In this document: piece by piece, positions 35,174-46,300 of the stretch
Layout of the letters: each line of letters starts with the position of its first letter
Position numbering within the stretch: position 1 is the first letter of the stretch
NCBI GenBank assembly: GCA_902492655.1
Contig: CABUMF010000011.1
Span: 1 to 61,536, forward strand
Direction: 5' to 3'
DNA: 61,536 nucleotides
Origin: an uncultured Eubacteriales bacterium
GTDB taxonomy: Bacteria; Bacillota; Clostridia; HGM11514
Translations under genes and position numbers: made by a program
Notes under the pieces: generated by a model
Told to the model about the DNA's origin: nothing
The model's database searches: none
The model's input: only the letters and a program-made list of their open reading frames with translations

Positions 35174-35201
35174 ATTATACCACTGTTTTTGGAAAATGCA
35201 A
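35174..35201 (-). promoter_or_regulatory. promoter of the amidohydrolase gene
   Basis: On the minus strand TTGCAT (35201-35196) and TATAAT (35179-35174) are separated by 16 bp. Confidence 0.55.
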
Positions 35202-35283
35202 CAAAAATCTTAAAAATATACTGTCAGTTTGTGTTTGCGCAAAAATTTTCCGCTCAATTATTTAATTACCTGCAACAAGAATG

Positions 35284-35379
35284 TTGTAATTTGATACTTT
35301 GGAAACCAAAAATACGAAATTATGCCAAAAAAAATGGTTGTGATTTGATATTGTTTTCCAAGTGATTTTGAGATATAAT
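35284..35379 (+). promoter_or_regulatory. promoter with paired TTTGATAY operator, copy 1
   Basis: Distal site TTGTAATTTGATACTTT (35284-35300) and proximal site TTGTGATTTGATATTGT (35338-35354) lie 54 bp apart in the same orientation. The proximal TGATAT ends at 35351, on the first base of the -35 (TTGTTT, 35351-35356); the -10 TATAAT is at 35374-35379. The same geometry occurs at 38050-38144 and, on the other strand, at 59218-59305. This looks like a class II activator site. Confidence 0.75.
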
Positions 35380-35415
35380 AATTGTAAATAAATATAATAA
35401 GGAGTGAAACAGTTA

Positions 35416-37992
35416 ATGAAAACTATTTCAACGAAGCGAATCATTTCATTGCTCGTGGCATTGACCGTTATCGTAAGCTCAATGGCTTTGGTAACCGTTG
35501 TTTCTGCTACGGCGGATCTTTCGACCGATTTTGTAAAAACTTATACAGAATCAACTTCCACCACTCAGGCGAGCGATTCTCTTATCAGAACAAAGGCGGG
35601 TGAAGATACTGCCTATATGCTCAGAAATTCCAACGACATAAACGGCAGAGACTCTGCATTTGTTGATACGGACGGTGCAGACTACAACACAACGTTGTTT
35701 GACGGTTCAACAGGCAACTCAATGAGGGTTGCAAAGCATGCTTCCGCAGCTTCCGATACAACGGATACAAGCGCAGCTGTTCACGGATCGTCCTTGGATA
35801 TTTCTGAAGCAAGCGCAGTAGTTCCTCGTGCATGGTTTGACAAGTCCGGTCTTGCGGCAGGTGACACGCTCATCGTAAGCGCTTATGCAAGAACCATCGA
35901 AGCAGGCAAAACAACAAATTTCAATTTGGTTCTCAGCAAATGGAACTCCCCATCTACAACAGGCTTTACGAAAGAATACGGTACAGGCGGTATGGAAGTA
36001 ACATCCGCTTGGACAAAATTTAAAGGAACAATCACAGTTCCCGATGATTTTACAACAACCGATGCTTATACCCTTCACTTTGGTTTTGCGCAGAATACTA
36101 AGATGGAAACCATAAATGTTTCTTGTCTTTATGCGGCAAAGGCAGCTCCCGTTGATATTAAAACCACTCTCAGCAAGGCTGTTGTAAACCCCGGTGAAAA
36201 CTTTACCGCAAGAGCAGAAATTCTCAATCAGGTAAATACCACGGACGGTATTGCACAGGATGTAACCTGGTACATAACAAATGAAGACAGAACAGCAGTT
36301 ATTACCGACGGAAGCATCACAATCAACGGAAGCGGAGAAATCACGGTAAGCAACTCCGCAGCCAAAGGAACATATTATGCTGTAGCCGTTTCAAACGCAA
36401 ACGAAGCTATGGTTTCCGGCAAAGCCTTTGAGGTTAAACAGAACGCGATTGATGTTTCAACAGATTTCAACAGCGAGATTACTCTGCAGACCTCAACTCA
36501 GAAAGGCTCCGACAGCCTTATTATGACAAAGGCGGGCGAAGATACCGCATATATGCTCAGAAACAGCAACGACATCAACGGCAGAAACTCTGCATTTGTT
36601 ACTTCAGACGGTGCTGACTACGGCACAACACTTTATGACGGTTCTACAGGTAACTCTATGTATCTTGCAAAGCACGCTTCCGCAGCTTCCGATACAACGG
36701 ACGCAAGCGCGGCTGTTCACGGAACGTCCCTTGGTACTTCCGAAGCAAACGCAGTAGTTCCTCGTGCATGGTTTGACAAGTCAAGCCTTAAGCCCGGAGA
36801 TAAGCTTCTTGTAAGCGCTTATGCAAGAACAAGGGATGCAGGCGCAAAAACAAACTTTAATATTGTTCTCAGCAATCTGAACAGCGTTTCAAAAACTGCA
36901 TTTACCGAAGAATACGGTACAGCCGGTATGGAAGTAACAAACGAATGGACAAAATTCGTCGGAATTATCACGGTTCCCGCAGATTTTACAACTACTGATG
37001 ATTATACCCTCCATTTCGGTTATGCTCAGAACTCAAAGCTCTGCGATATGAACATTTCATGTCTTTATGCGGCAAAGGTTAAGCCGGCTGTAATGACGCT
37101 CGATCTTGCAAACAACAGCGTTGTACCGGGCGGTTCAACAACAGCGGTTGCGGCAGTTCTTAACCAGGCAGAAACAAAGAGCGGTGTTGACAACAACCTT
37201 ACATGGTATGTAACAAACAGCGAAAGAACTGAAATTCTCAAGGATTCCGGTATAACCGTTACACCCGGCGAAAACGGAACGGCAAGTATTTCCGTTGCTG
37301 ACACAACAGCTGTAGGCACATATTACATTGTTGCAAAAAATGCTGATTCCCAATTAATGGGTAAGCCCCTTACCGTTGCCGAACCTACAGAATACACAAT
37401 TAACTTCACAAAGAGCGGAAACGGTGCTGTTTATTACGGAAAAGCGGACGAAACTGTTTATACATTTGTTTCCGGTACAAACACCGTTGAAGCCGGAACA
37501 AAATCATTTGCATTTGAGCCCGATGAAGGTTATGAGATAGTGTCGATTACATACGGCAGCTCTTCAATCCCCGTTTCTAACAAAGACGGCTTCGCTATTT
37601 CACTCATTGTTGACTCCGTAAAGGATCTCACGGTTGTATTTGCCGAAAAGGCAATTGTTAAACCCTCCGTTTTGGCAGGCGAAGCAATAGCTGTTAAAAA
37701 TTACGATTATTCTGACATCGTTCCCGAAGCACCGGTTTCAAATGCAATAACATTCTATTCATCTATTGAAGTCGGCTACGGATATACGATTTCCGAATGC
37801 GGATGCGTTCTTACAAACAAAGACGGTGACTCCATTGATCTTCCTGCATACGCTGTTCCCGAAAACGGAAAGTACGGTATCAGAGCCGTAGGTGCAGCTT
37901 TGGAAACAGGAACATATACAGTTAAGCCTTATCTCAAGCTTTCTGATGATTCTGTAGTTTACGGTACGGAAAAGACCGTTACGGTAGAATAA
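35416..37992 (+). CDS. secreted multi-module protein with two copies of a CBM-like module
   Basis: An 858-residue exported protein without a visible catalytic domain. A signal peptide (1-33) ends VVSATA. Two copies of an about 210-residue module follow (DNA about 35515-36155 and 36448-37085), marked by AGEDTAYMLRNSNDINGR, a D-x-D-GADY-x-T-T-L-x-DGSTGNS stretch, VPRAWFDKS and CLYAAK. Each is followed by an Ig-like beta domain of about 95 residues. An InlB-repeat-like segment (EYTINFTKSGNGAVYYG) and a C-terminal beta domain (GIRAVGAALETGTYTVKPYL), also seen at the end of the protein at 49392-52010, complete it. The module is probably a beta-sandwich glycan binder (inference). ATG 35416 follows AAGGAGTG; an in-frame GTG at 35404 overlaps that site. 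Confidence 0.78.
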   Translation: MKTISTKRIISLLVALTVIVSSMALVTVVSATADLSTDFVKTYTESTSTTQASDSLIRTKAGEDTAYMLRNSNDINGRDSAFVDTDGADYNTTLFDGSTGNSMRVAKHASAASDTTDTSAAVHGSSLDISEASAVVPRAWFDKSGLAAGDTLIVSAYARTIEAGKTTNFNLVLSKWNSPSTTGFTKEYGTGGMEVTSAWTKFKGTITVPDDFTTTDAYTLHFGFAQNTKMETINVSCLYAAKAAPVDIKTTLSKAVVNPGENFTARAEILNQVNTTDGIAQDVTWYITNEDRTAVITDGSITINGSGEITVSNSAAKGTYYAVAVSNANEAMVSGKAFEVKQNAIDVSTDFNSEITLQTSTQKGSDSLIMTKAGEDTAYMLRNSNDINGRNSAFVTSDGADYGTTLYDGSTGNSMYLAKHASAASDTTDASAAVHGTSLGTSEANAVVPRAWFDKSSLKPGDKLLVSAYARTRDAGAKTNFNIVLSNLNSVSKTAFTEEYGTAGMEVTNEWTKFVGIITVPADFTTTDDYTLHFGYAQNSKLCDMNISCLYAAKVKPAVMTLDLANNSVVPGGSTTAVAAVLNQAETKSGVDNNLTWYVTNSERTEILKDSGITVTPGENGTASISVADTTAVGTYYIVAKNADSQLMGKPLTVAEPTEYTINFTKSGNGAVYYGKADETVYTFVSGTNTVEAGTKSFAFEPDEGYEIVSITYGSSSIPVSNKDGFAISLIVDSVKDLTVVFAEKAIVKPSVLAGEAIAVKNYDYSDIVPEAPVSNAITFYSSIEVGYGYTISECGCVLTNKDGDSIDLPAYAVPENGKYGIRAVGAALETGTYTVKPYLKLSDDSVVYGTEKTVTVE

Positions 37993-38004
37993 AGCATTTA
38001 TTAT

Positions 38005-38034
38005 AAAGCACTCCGTCAAATCGGCGGAGTGCTT
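38005..38034 (+). terminator. terminator after the two-module secreted protein
   Basis: AAAGCACTCCG pairs with CGGAGTGCTTTT, followed by T residues. It is immediately upstream of the next operator region. Confidence 0.85.
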
Positions 38035-38049
38035 TTTTGCCCATTCATG

Positions 38050-38144
38050 TTGTGATTTGATACTTTGAATTTTAAACACTGTAATTAAGCCAAAAAAAAT
38101 GGTTGTGATTTGATATTTATTTTTTTGCGGTTTTATTGTATAAT
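38050..38144 (+). promoter_or_regulatory. promoter with paired TTTGATAY operator, copy 2
   Basis: Distal TTGTGATTTGATACTTT (38050-38066) and proximal TTGTGATTTGATATTTA (38103-38119) are 53 bp apart. The TGATAT overlaps the -35 (TTTATT, 38116-38121) by one base, and TATAAT (38139-38144) follows at 17 bp. The 29 bases around the proximal site, starting GCCAAAAAAAATGG, are identical to those upstream of the 35416 gene. Confidence 0.75.
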
Positions 38145-38174
38145 ATACCTAATAAGTATATAAGGATGACGCAG

Positions 38175-40268
38175 ATGAAAATAACACTGAATAGCGATAA
38201 AGGCTTAATCGAAAGCCTGAAAATATCAAATAAAGAATTACTTAAATCACCGAAGGATTTATTTTCTATCGTGCTTTTGAAGGACGGAGAGAGGAAATTT
38301 ATAAAATCATCCGACTGCGACAGCATAGAGCATAAATCCGTAAACGGTTCGGAAAAGCTTTCGTTTTGCTATGACGGTCTTTCGGTAGAAACCGAAATTG
38401 TATCGGGCGACAAAGAAATTAATTTCGGAATATCAATCAACAACAAAACCGATTATTACATAGAAAAGCTTCGCTATCCGAATTTGAGTATTATTGACGA
38501 TTTGAAGGGAAACGGCGGAGATTCAAAGCTGTTTCTGCCCTACTGCGAAGGCTTCGTTTGCGAAAAGCTTTCAGAAGCCGCCGGTACGGACAAAAAGCTT
38601 TACCCGGGGCTTATCAATATGCAGTTTATGGGATACTATGACAGCCAAGTAGGTATGTATTACGCCTGCGAGGATGCAAACTGCACCCCAAAGGAGATTG
38701 ACTGCAAGTCGGCAAACGGCGAGATTGACCTTATAATAAGCAGCTTTATTGCTGTTTCTCCCAACGAAACATACGAAAACAAGGATTATTCGGTAATTAA
38801 GGAATTCAGCGGCGATTGGCGTGATGCCTGCGAGCTTTACAGGAATTTCACAGACGATTCCGATTTTTCTCTTCCGAAAAAGCTAAAGGACGATGCAAGT
38901 CTTCCGAAATGGTGTGACGAGTCGCCTCTTTTTGTCATATACCCCGTAAGAAGTATCGTGGGTGTTGATTATTTCGGGCCTAACGAGTACTTCCCTTATA
39001 TAAACGGTAAAAAGTATATTGACGATTTGAAATCGGATGTTGACTCCCCCGTTATGGCACTTTTAATCAACTGGGAGGGCTCGGCACCTTGGTGCCCTCC
39101 GTTCATCTGGCCGCCCTACGGCGGAGAAAAGCCTCTTTCCGATTTTGTGGAGGCAATGCATAAGGACGGGGATTATGTGGGGCTTTATGCAAGCGGCATA
39201 AACTGGACGGACAAGAGCGTGTTCTGCCCCGAATATGATATGACAAAGTACCGTCTTGAAAATAATATTGACGATATTCTTTGTCGGGACGAAAATGGGG
39301 AGCTTGATCCCGAAAAATGCGTTCGCTCCGTCAGGTCGGGTTATCATATGTGTCCTTCCTGCGACGAAACCAAAAGAATAACATACGAACAAACAGATAA
39401 AATTGCAGAGTGCAATATAGATTACCTTCAATATTTTGATCAGAACTGCGGCGGTGCGCCGGATCATTGCTACAGCAAAAATCACGGTCATGTGCCCGTT
39501 CACGGTAAATGGTCAAACGACGAAATGAAGGATATTCTTAAAAATATAGTTGAAAGAATGAATGACAGAGGCGCGTCCTGCCTTCTGGGTGCGGAAAGCT
39601 CTCCCTCCGATTGCTTTATAGGCGAGCTTCGCACGAATGATTTGAGGTTCGAGTGGCCAATGTCCCTTGCACCGTTTACCGGTCTTTTGCAAGGCAATTG
39701 CGTACCTGCTTTCCAATATGTATTCCATGAATACAGCATGAATTTTATGGGAAATCAGTGCATTTTCGACAGCATCTTCCCCGGAAAGCTCAACCATAAA
39801 TCGCTCAATCTCAGGCTTGCATATTCCTTTGCGGCAGGCGATATGCTTACGGTTGTTCTTAAATCCGGAGGAGAAATTCACTATAACTGGGGTGCTTCAT
39901 GGCTTGTCCCCGGTCCTTGCCAAAAGGAAACAAAAGCATTTATCAAAGAGCTGTCTTCCATGCGCAGAGGTCTTGCTAAAAAATTCCTTCTCTACGGAAG
40001 AATGGAAAAAGTCGATGTCAAGGTTTCAGGCTCCGTTTCTCTTTCGGGCAAGGATGACAAAACCATTACATATCCGGCAGTTTTCGCTTCCGCATGGAGC
40101 TACGAAAACGAAAAAGCGGTTATTCTGGTAAATCACACAACTCAAACGCAAAAAGTCGAGCTGTGCGAAGAATATAAATACAGCTTCACATCAGATGAAA
40201 TTGCAGATTCGCCCGTAAGCGGAATTATTGAAATCCCACCGCTTAAATCAATCGGGCTTATCAAATAG
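38175..40268 (+). CDS. DUF6259-like protein, possible intracellular glycoside hydrolase
   Basis: A 697-residue protein without signal peptide or membrane segment. The N-terminal 230 residues look like a beta-sandwich; the middle (about 235-560) resembles a TIM barrel, with FVIYPVRSIVGVDYFGPNEY, ALLINWEGSAPWCPPFIWPP, GLYASGINW, YLQYFDQNCGG and CLLGAESSPSDCF. Acidic residues ending these strands (Asp in YFDQ, Glu in LGAES) are candidate catalytic groups. The end is an all-beta domain (AVILVNHTTQTQKVEL). The layout is like DUF6259 or GH36-type enzymes. It lies between two secreted modular proteins and has the shared operator. ATG 38175 follows AAGGA at 38162-38166. The exact reaction is unknown. 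Confidence 0.65.
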   Translation: MKITLNSDKGLIESLKISNKELLKSPKDLFSIVLLKDGERKFIKSSDCDSIEHKSVNGSEKLSFCYDGLSVETEIVSGDKEINFGISINNKTDYYIEKLRYPNLSIIDDLKGNGGDSKLFLPYCEGFVCEKLSEAAGTDKKLYPGLINMQFMGYYDSQVGMYYACEDANCTPKEIDCKSANGEIDLIISSFIAVSPNETYENKDYSVIKEFSGDWRDACELYRNFTDDSDFSLPKKLKDDASLPKWCDESPLFVIYPVRSIVGVDYFGPNEYFPYINGKKYIDDLKSDVDSPVMALLINWEGSAPWCPPFIWPPYGGEKPLSDFVEAMHKDGDYVGLYASGINWTDKSVFCPEYDMTKYRLENNIDDILCRDENGELDPEKCVRSVRSGYHMCPSCDETKRITYEQTDKIAECNIDYLQYFDQNCGGAPDHCYSKNHGHVPVHGKWSNDEMKDILKNIVERMNDRGASCLLGAESSPSDCFIGELRTNDLRFEWPMSLAPFTGLLQGNCVPAFQYVFHEYSMNFMGNQCIFDSIFPGKLNHKSLNLRLAYSFAAGDMLTVVLKSGGEIHYNWGASWLVPGPCQKETKAFIKELSSMRRGLAKKFLLYGRMEKVDVKVSGSVSLSGKDDKTITYPAVFASAWSYENEKAVILVNHTTQTQKVELCEEYKYSFTSDEIADSPVSGIIEIPPLKSIGLIK

Positions 40269-40364
40269 ATCTTTGAAGCATTGCTATTATTGAAAGGGGG
40301 CTGCTTTGTAAATTAGAAATGCTTCATTAATAATACCAAATACTAAACAAGGAGTGATTCAGTA

Positions 40365-43300
40365 ATGAAAAAAGGCTTTAAACGCATAATCCCGCTGTTC
40401 TTGGTTCTTACGATGATTGTGACATCATTGGTATCCGTTACTGCGGTTTCGGCTGCTGAACCCGACCTTTCAAAGGATTATGTAAAAACATTTACAGAGT
40501 CCGGCACCAAGACTCAAGCTCCGGATTCTCTTATCAGAACAAAGGCGGGCGAGGATACCGCCTATATGCTCAGAAATTCCAACGATTTTTCGGGCAGAAA
40601 CTCTGCTTTTGTTGATACCGACGGTGCAGACTACGGCACAACACTGTTTGACGGATCAACAGGTAACTCCATGTATATTGCAAAGCATTCTTCCGCATCT
40701 TCCGATACAACGGATGCAAGCGTGGCTGTTTACGGAACATCCCTGGGCACTTCCGAAGCAAGCGGAGTAGTTCCTCGTGCTTGGTTTGACAAGTCAAGCC
40801 TTAAGCCCGGAGATACGCTCGTTGTAAGCGCTTATGCAAGAAGTAAAAATGCGGACGCAACAACTAAATTTAATATTGTTCTCAGCAATTTGAACAGTGT
40901 TTCAAAAACCGCTTTCACAAAAGAATACGGAACTGCCGGCATGGAAGTAACATCCGATTGGACAAAATTTGAAGGAACAATCACAGTTCCCGATGATTTT
41001 ACAACTACCGATAATTACACCCTCCATTTCGGTTATGCTCAGAACACAAAGATGGAAAGCATGAATGTTTCCTGTCTTTATGCGGCAAAGGCAGCACCGG
41101 TTGATATTAAGACAACCCTCAGCTCAACCACCGCAAAACCCGGCGAAACCATAAATGCAAAAGCTGAAATTCTCAACCAACTCGGTAACACTGACGGTGT
41201 TTCTCAGGATGTAACTTGGTACATCACCAACGAAGCAAGAGATACCGTTATAACTGATGCGGTTTCAATCTCCGACACCGGTGTAATTACCGTTTCCGAC
41301 AATGCAGAAGGTACATACTTCGCCGTTGCTGTTTCCACAGCAAACAGCGAAATGGTTTCCGGAGCGGAATTTTCAATCGGAGAAGGAGAACTTGACCTTA
41401 CACAGGATTTTGTAAAAACCTTTACAGAGTCCGACTCCAAGGCTCAGGCTCCGGATTCTCTTATCAGAACAAAGGCGGGCGAGACAGCTGCCTATATGCT
41501 CAGAAATTCCAACGATTTTTCGGGCAGAAACTCTGCATTCGTTGATACCGACGGTGCAGACTACGGTATTACATTGTTTGACGGTTCAACAGGTAACTCA
41601 ACGAAGATTGCAAAGCACGCTTCTGCAGCTTCCGATACAACGGACGCAAGCGTGGCTGTTTACGGAACATCCTTGGGCACTTCTGAAGCAAGCGGAGCAG
41701 TACCTCGTGCTTGGTTTGACAAGTCCGGTCTTAAGCCCGGAGATAAGCTCGTTGTAAGTGCTTATGCAAAGACTTCCGAAACAGACAAAACAACGAAATT
41801 CAATTTGGTTCTCAGCAAATGGAACTCCGTATCTACAACAGGCTTTACGAAAGAATACGGTACAGCCGGTATGGAAGTAACAGGCGAATGGAAAAAATTC
41901 GTGGGCACAATCACGGTTCCCGATGATTTTACAACAGATGACGCTTATACCCTTCACTTCGGTTTTGCGCAGAACACAAAGATGGAAAGCATGAATGTTT
42001 CCTGTCTTTATGCGGCAAAGGTGGCACCCGTTGATATTAAGACCGAGCTCACAAAGGCTTCTGTTCAGCCGGGCGAAACCTTCAAAGCAAATGTCGAAAT
42101 ATTCAATCAGGTAGGAACTAAAGAAGGCATTTCTCAGGAAGCAAAATGGTATGTAACAAACAGTGACAGAACTACCGTTATAAAAGATTCCGGAATAACA
42201 GTTTCCGATGACGGTACAGTTACTGTTTCAGAGTCTGCAAATGAAGGCAGTTACAATCTCGTGGCTGTTGCAACGGCTGATAAAAAGCTCATTTCCGGCC
42301 AGCCTATCGAGGTTAAAAACGGTGCGGTTGACCTCACAAAGGACTTTTCCAGCACAATAGTAATGCAGACCTCAACTCAGAAAGGCTCCGACAGCCTTAT
42401 CATGACAAAGGCGGGCGAAGATACCGCCTATATGCTCAGAAACAGCAACGACATCAACGGCAGAAACTCTGCATTTGTTGATTCGGACGGCGCAGACTAC
42501 GGCACAACACTTTATGACGGTACAACAGGCAACTCTATGTATCTTGCAAAGCACGCTTCCGCAACTTCAGATACAACGGACGCAAGCGTGGCTGTTTACG
42601 GAACATCCCTTGGCACTTCCGAAGCAAACGCAGTAGTTCCTCGTGCATGGTTTGACAAGTCAAGCCTTAAGCCCGGAGATAAGCTTCTTGTAAGCGCTTA
42701 TGCAAGAACAAGGGATGCAGGCGCAAAAACAAACTTTAATATTGTTCTCAGCAATCTGAACAGCGTTTCAAAAACTGCATTTACCGAAGAATACGGTACA
42801 GCCGGTATGGAAGTAACAAACGAATGGACAAAATTCGTCGGAATTATCACGGTTCCCGCAGATTTTACAACTACTGATGATTATACCCTCCATTTCGGTT
42901 ATGCTCAGAACTCAAAGCTCTGCGATATGAACATTTCATGCCTTTATGCAGCTAAGGTTCAGCCCGCAAAATTCGATGTCACACTCGAAGAAACATCGGT
43001 TGAACCCGGAAACAGCATAACGGTTAACGCAAAAATAGTTAACCAGGCAGGAACAAAGAACGGCGTTTCCAACACCTTTAAATGGTATGTAACAAACGAT
43101 GACAGAACTGAAATACTCAGCGATTCCGGTATCACGGTTACACCTACCGCTAACGAAGGAGAAGCAACCATCGCCGTTTCAAGCAACGCACAAAGAGGTA
43201 ACTATTACATAGTTGCTGTATCTTCCACAGGCGAAACAAAGGGACAGATGTTTGAAGTAGGCGGCATTGATCCCGACATGACAAAGCTTGAGCTTTATAT

Positions 43301-46300
43301 TTCAAACGATGGTAATGACAGCAACACAGGAAGCATAGATAAGCCCTTCAAAACATTTGAAAGAGCAAAGGATTATATTGCTAACTTCAAAAAGAGAGAT
43401 ATTCCCATTACGGTTTATATCCGCGGCGGCGAATATACTCTTGCAAGCACCCTCAGCTTTGGCGCAAAAGACAGCGGCGCATCGCCTTCAGCACCGGTTA
43501 CATATAAAGCTTATAACGGTGAAGAAGTTGTATTAACAGCAAGCAAGTCCTATGATATTTCAAAATTCGCTCCCATTTCGGGCGACATGAAGGATTACCT
43601 TTCCGATGATGCAAAGAATAACGTGCTTGTTGCAAAGGCATCAGACATTGGTCTTGATCCCATTGACATCACAATTACAGATTCAACATTTGCACTCGGC
43701 GCACCCCTTATGATGATTGACAATCAGGCTATGAACCTCTCGCGCTATCCCAACTCGGACAGCAACGAAGATTGGCTCATCGGTCAGCCGGTTGATCCTA
43801 AGGGCGGCAATAACACAAATCCCGTTATCAGCCTCCCGAACGAAGAAAAGCTGTTCAATATGTCTTACAGAACAGAAGATTTTATCTACCACGGATATAT
43901 TGCTTGGGGCTGGGCTGCAAACTATTTCAAGGCAACGCTCAATCCTGAAGCTAAAACCGTAAACGGAACAACCGCAACATACTACGGAATTACAAGCGGT
44001 CAGAAAAAGCCGATTCATGTATTCAACTCGTTTGAAGCACTGGATCAGCCGGGCGAATGGTACTACGATAAGTCAAGCGATTTGCTTTATATCTATCCGT
44101 TTGAATCTACAACGGAAGAATCAAAGCTCTACATCTCGACCGCATCGTATGACCTTATTTCGCTCAACGGAACGAAGAATTTCAACATCGAAGGAATAAG
44201 AATAACATCTTCAAACCGCTCGGGTGTTAAGCTTTACGGAACAGATAATGTTACAATCAACAACTGCGTAATTAACAACTTCGGTAACACAGCCGTAAAT
44301 GCCGAAAAATCAACTAACTTTACACTCGAAAACAGCAATATTTATCATACAGCTCTCACCGCAATAGCAATAAACGGCGGAGATATTGAAACAATGACGC
44401 CTTCGGGCAACATCATTAAAAACAATCTGATTCACGATGCACTTAAGTACAAGGAATTCCACATTCCTGCCGTTGTCATCAGAGGTGTTGAACCCCATGT
44501 TGAAAGCAATGAGTTCTACAACATTCCTCTTGCGGCAATCGGTTTTTCCGCAGCAGGCGACGTGGAAACCTCGGTTAACTCCGTAATAGAGTACAACACG
44601 TTCCATGAATGTTGTACAAACGCTGTTGACTATGCTGTAATCTACGGCGGCCGTGATTTCAGATCTCTCGGAACAACAGTAAGATACAATCATTTCTACA
44701 ATATTTCAAATAACCTTGACGCATACGGCTTCTCCGCTTCTGCAGTATTCGGAGATGATGCTACATCGTCAATGACAATTACAAATAATATCGTAGGTCC
44801 CGGAAGCAGCGGATTGAACACAGAAGCTTTCAAGATTAACTGGGGACATGACAATGTTATTTCAAACAACCTGGTAATTGATGTACCGGCACTGTTCTAT
44901 GTTTATAAAGTTGATGACTTTGTGGACAGAATAGAAAGACTCTATGATGCTTCATTCGGTTCAGAAGCACCTCCTACGCTTCCTATGTGCTGGGATAATG
45001 TAAATTATCAGACAAAGTGGCCTTGGGTTAAAGCGTTTAAGGACGGAAATGGCTACTATGTTCCGAATACCATTTCAAAAAACATTCTTGTTTTCATTGA
45101 CAACACGCCTCACACCGTAAGTGGTTGGGCACAGTTTAATGATACATATTATGTTTACAACAACGGTAAGCCCGGTTCTGACGAGCCTGATATTGAAGGC
45201 TTCACGACAAACCTTGTTATCAGAAGGAAAAATAACTCGGGCAACAAAGCTCTGTTCGCAGATTATGACGGCGGAAACTACAGCTTAAATGCCGAAACTC
45301 TTGCAAAGGTTGAAGGCTTTGAAAACATTGATCAGTCAAAGATAGGCATTAAAACATTTGAATATGACGGAAATACTCTTATTCCCGGCGGCGCAAAGCC
45401 CGTTGCATCCGATGTAAAGATAGAAGGTCTTGCAAAGGTCGGAAAGACAATAAGCGCAAATTACTCTTATTCAAGTGCTGACGGCGCAAATAACGGAACA
45501 TCCTATGCTAACTTCTACCTCTTGGAGGATGAAAACGAAAGCTTCTATCTTAACTACAAAAAGCTTTCGGATAACAGCGGTCTTAACAGCTATAAGATTT
45601 CTCCCGAATGTGAAGGCAAGTGGATTAAGTGCAAGGTTACTCCCGTAAATGAAGACGGTACAGTCGGCGAGGCAGTTTGGTCCGAACCGATCTATGTTGA
45701 GCTTTCGGGAAGTGCGGATAAAGATGAGCTTTATGAGCTTATACAGACCGTTAAAGCATTTGTCGACGCTGCCGAAACAGGTTCTGAGCCCGGACAATAT
45801 CCGGAATCCGAAGCCGAGCTTATCAGAGCTGCCGTTTCTTCCGCAGAGGAAGTTCTCGGAAACGCAAGCGCAACTCAGTATGCGGTTGATACCGAAAAGG
45901 CAAATCTCGATAAAGCTTTCAAGAGATTCAAGAACAGCCAGAATATCGCAGAAAATGTTTCAAAGATAAACATTGCTCCGTTTATTAAGGATGCCGAAAA
46001 CTGGACATTCTTCAACAATAATTATGAGCTAAGCGAAACAGCAATAAAGATTTACGACGGTTATCAGTGGGCTACTCTCAACAACAAGTTCACAAATACT
46101 GAGCTTTCGTTCCGTTATAAGCAGAAGGTTCAGGGTGATGCTTGGGCAGGATTCTATTTCGCTCAGCAGGAAGTATCTCAGTATCCTTGGGCAACAACAG
46201 GTGTTCTTCTCGTTCTCTCAGCCAACGGCGCAGAGCTTCAGATAAGAGACGGAATAACCGCTTGTACCGAGGAAACAGGCAGATTTATCACAAACAAAGA

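Noticed and set aside
40269..40364. Operator copy upstream of the giant SLH gene
   Set aside because: No TTTGATAY pair and no convincing -35/-10 in these 96 bp; an inverted repeat around GAAGCATT/AATGCTTC is present but has no clear role.
35515..42965. Repeats considered as a CRISPR-like or satellite array
   Set aside because: The repeats are long (about 640 bp), in frame and encode protein modules; no short repeat-spacer structure exists.
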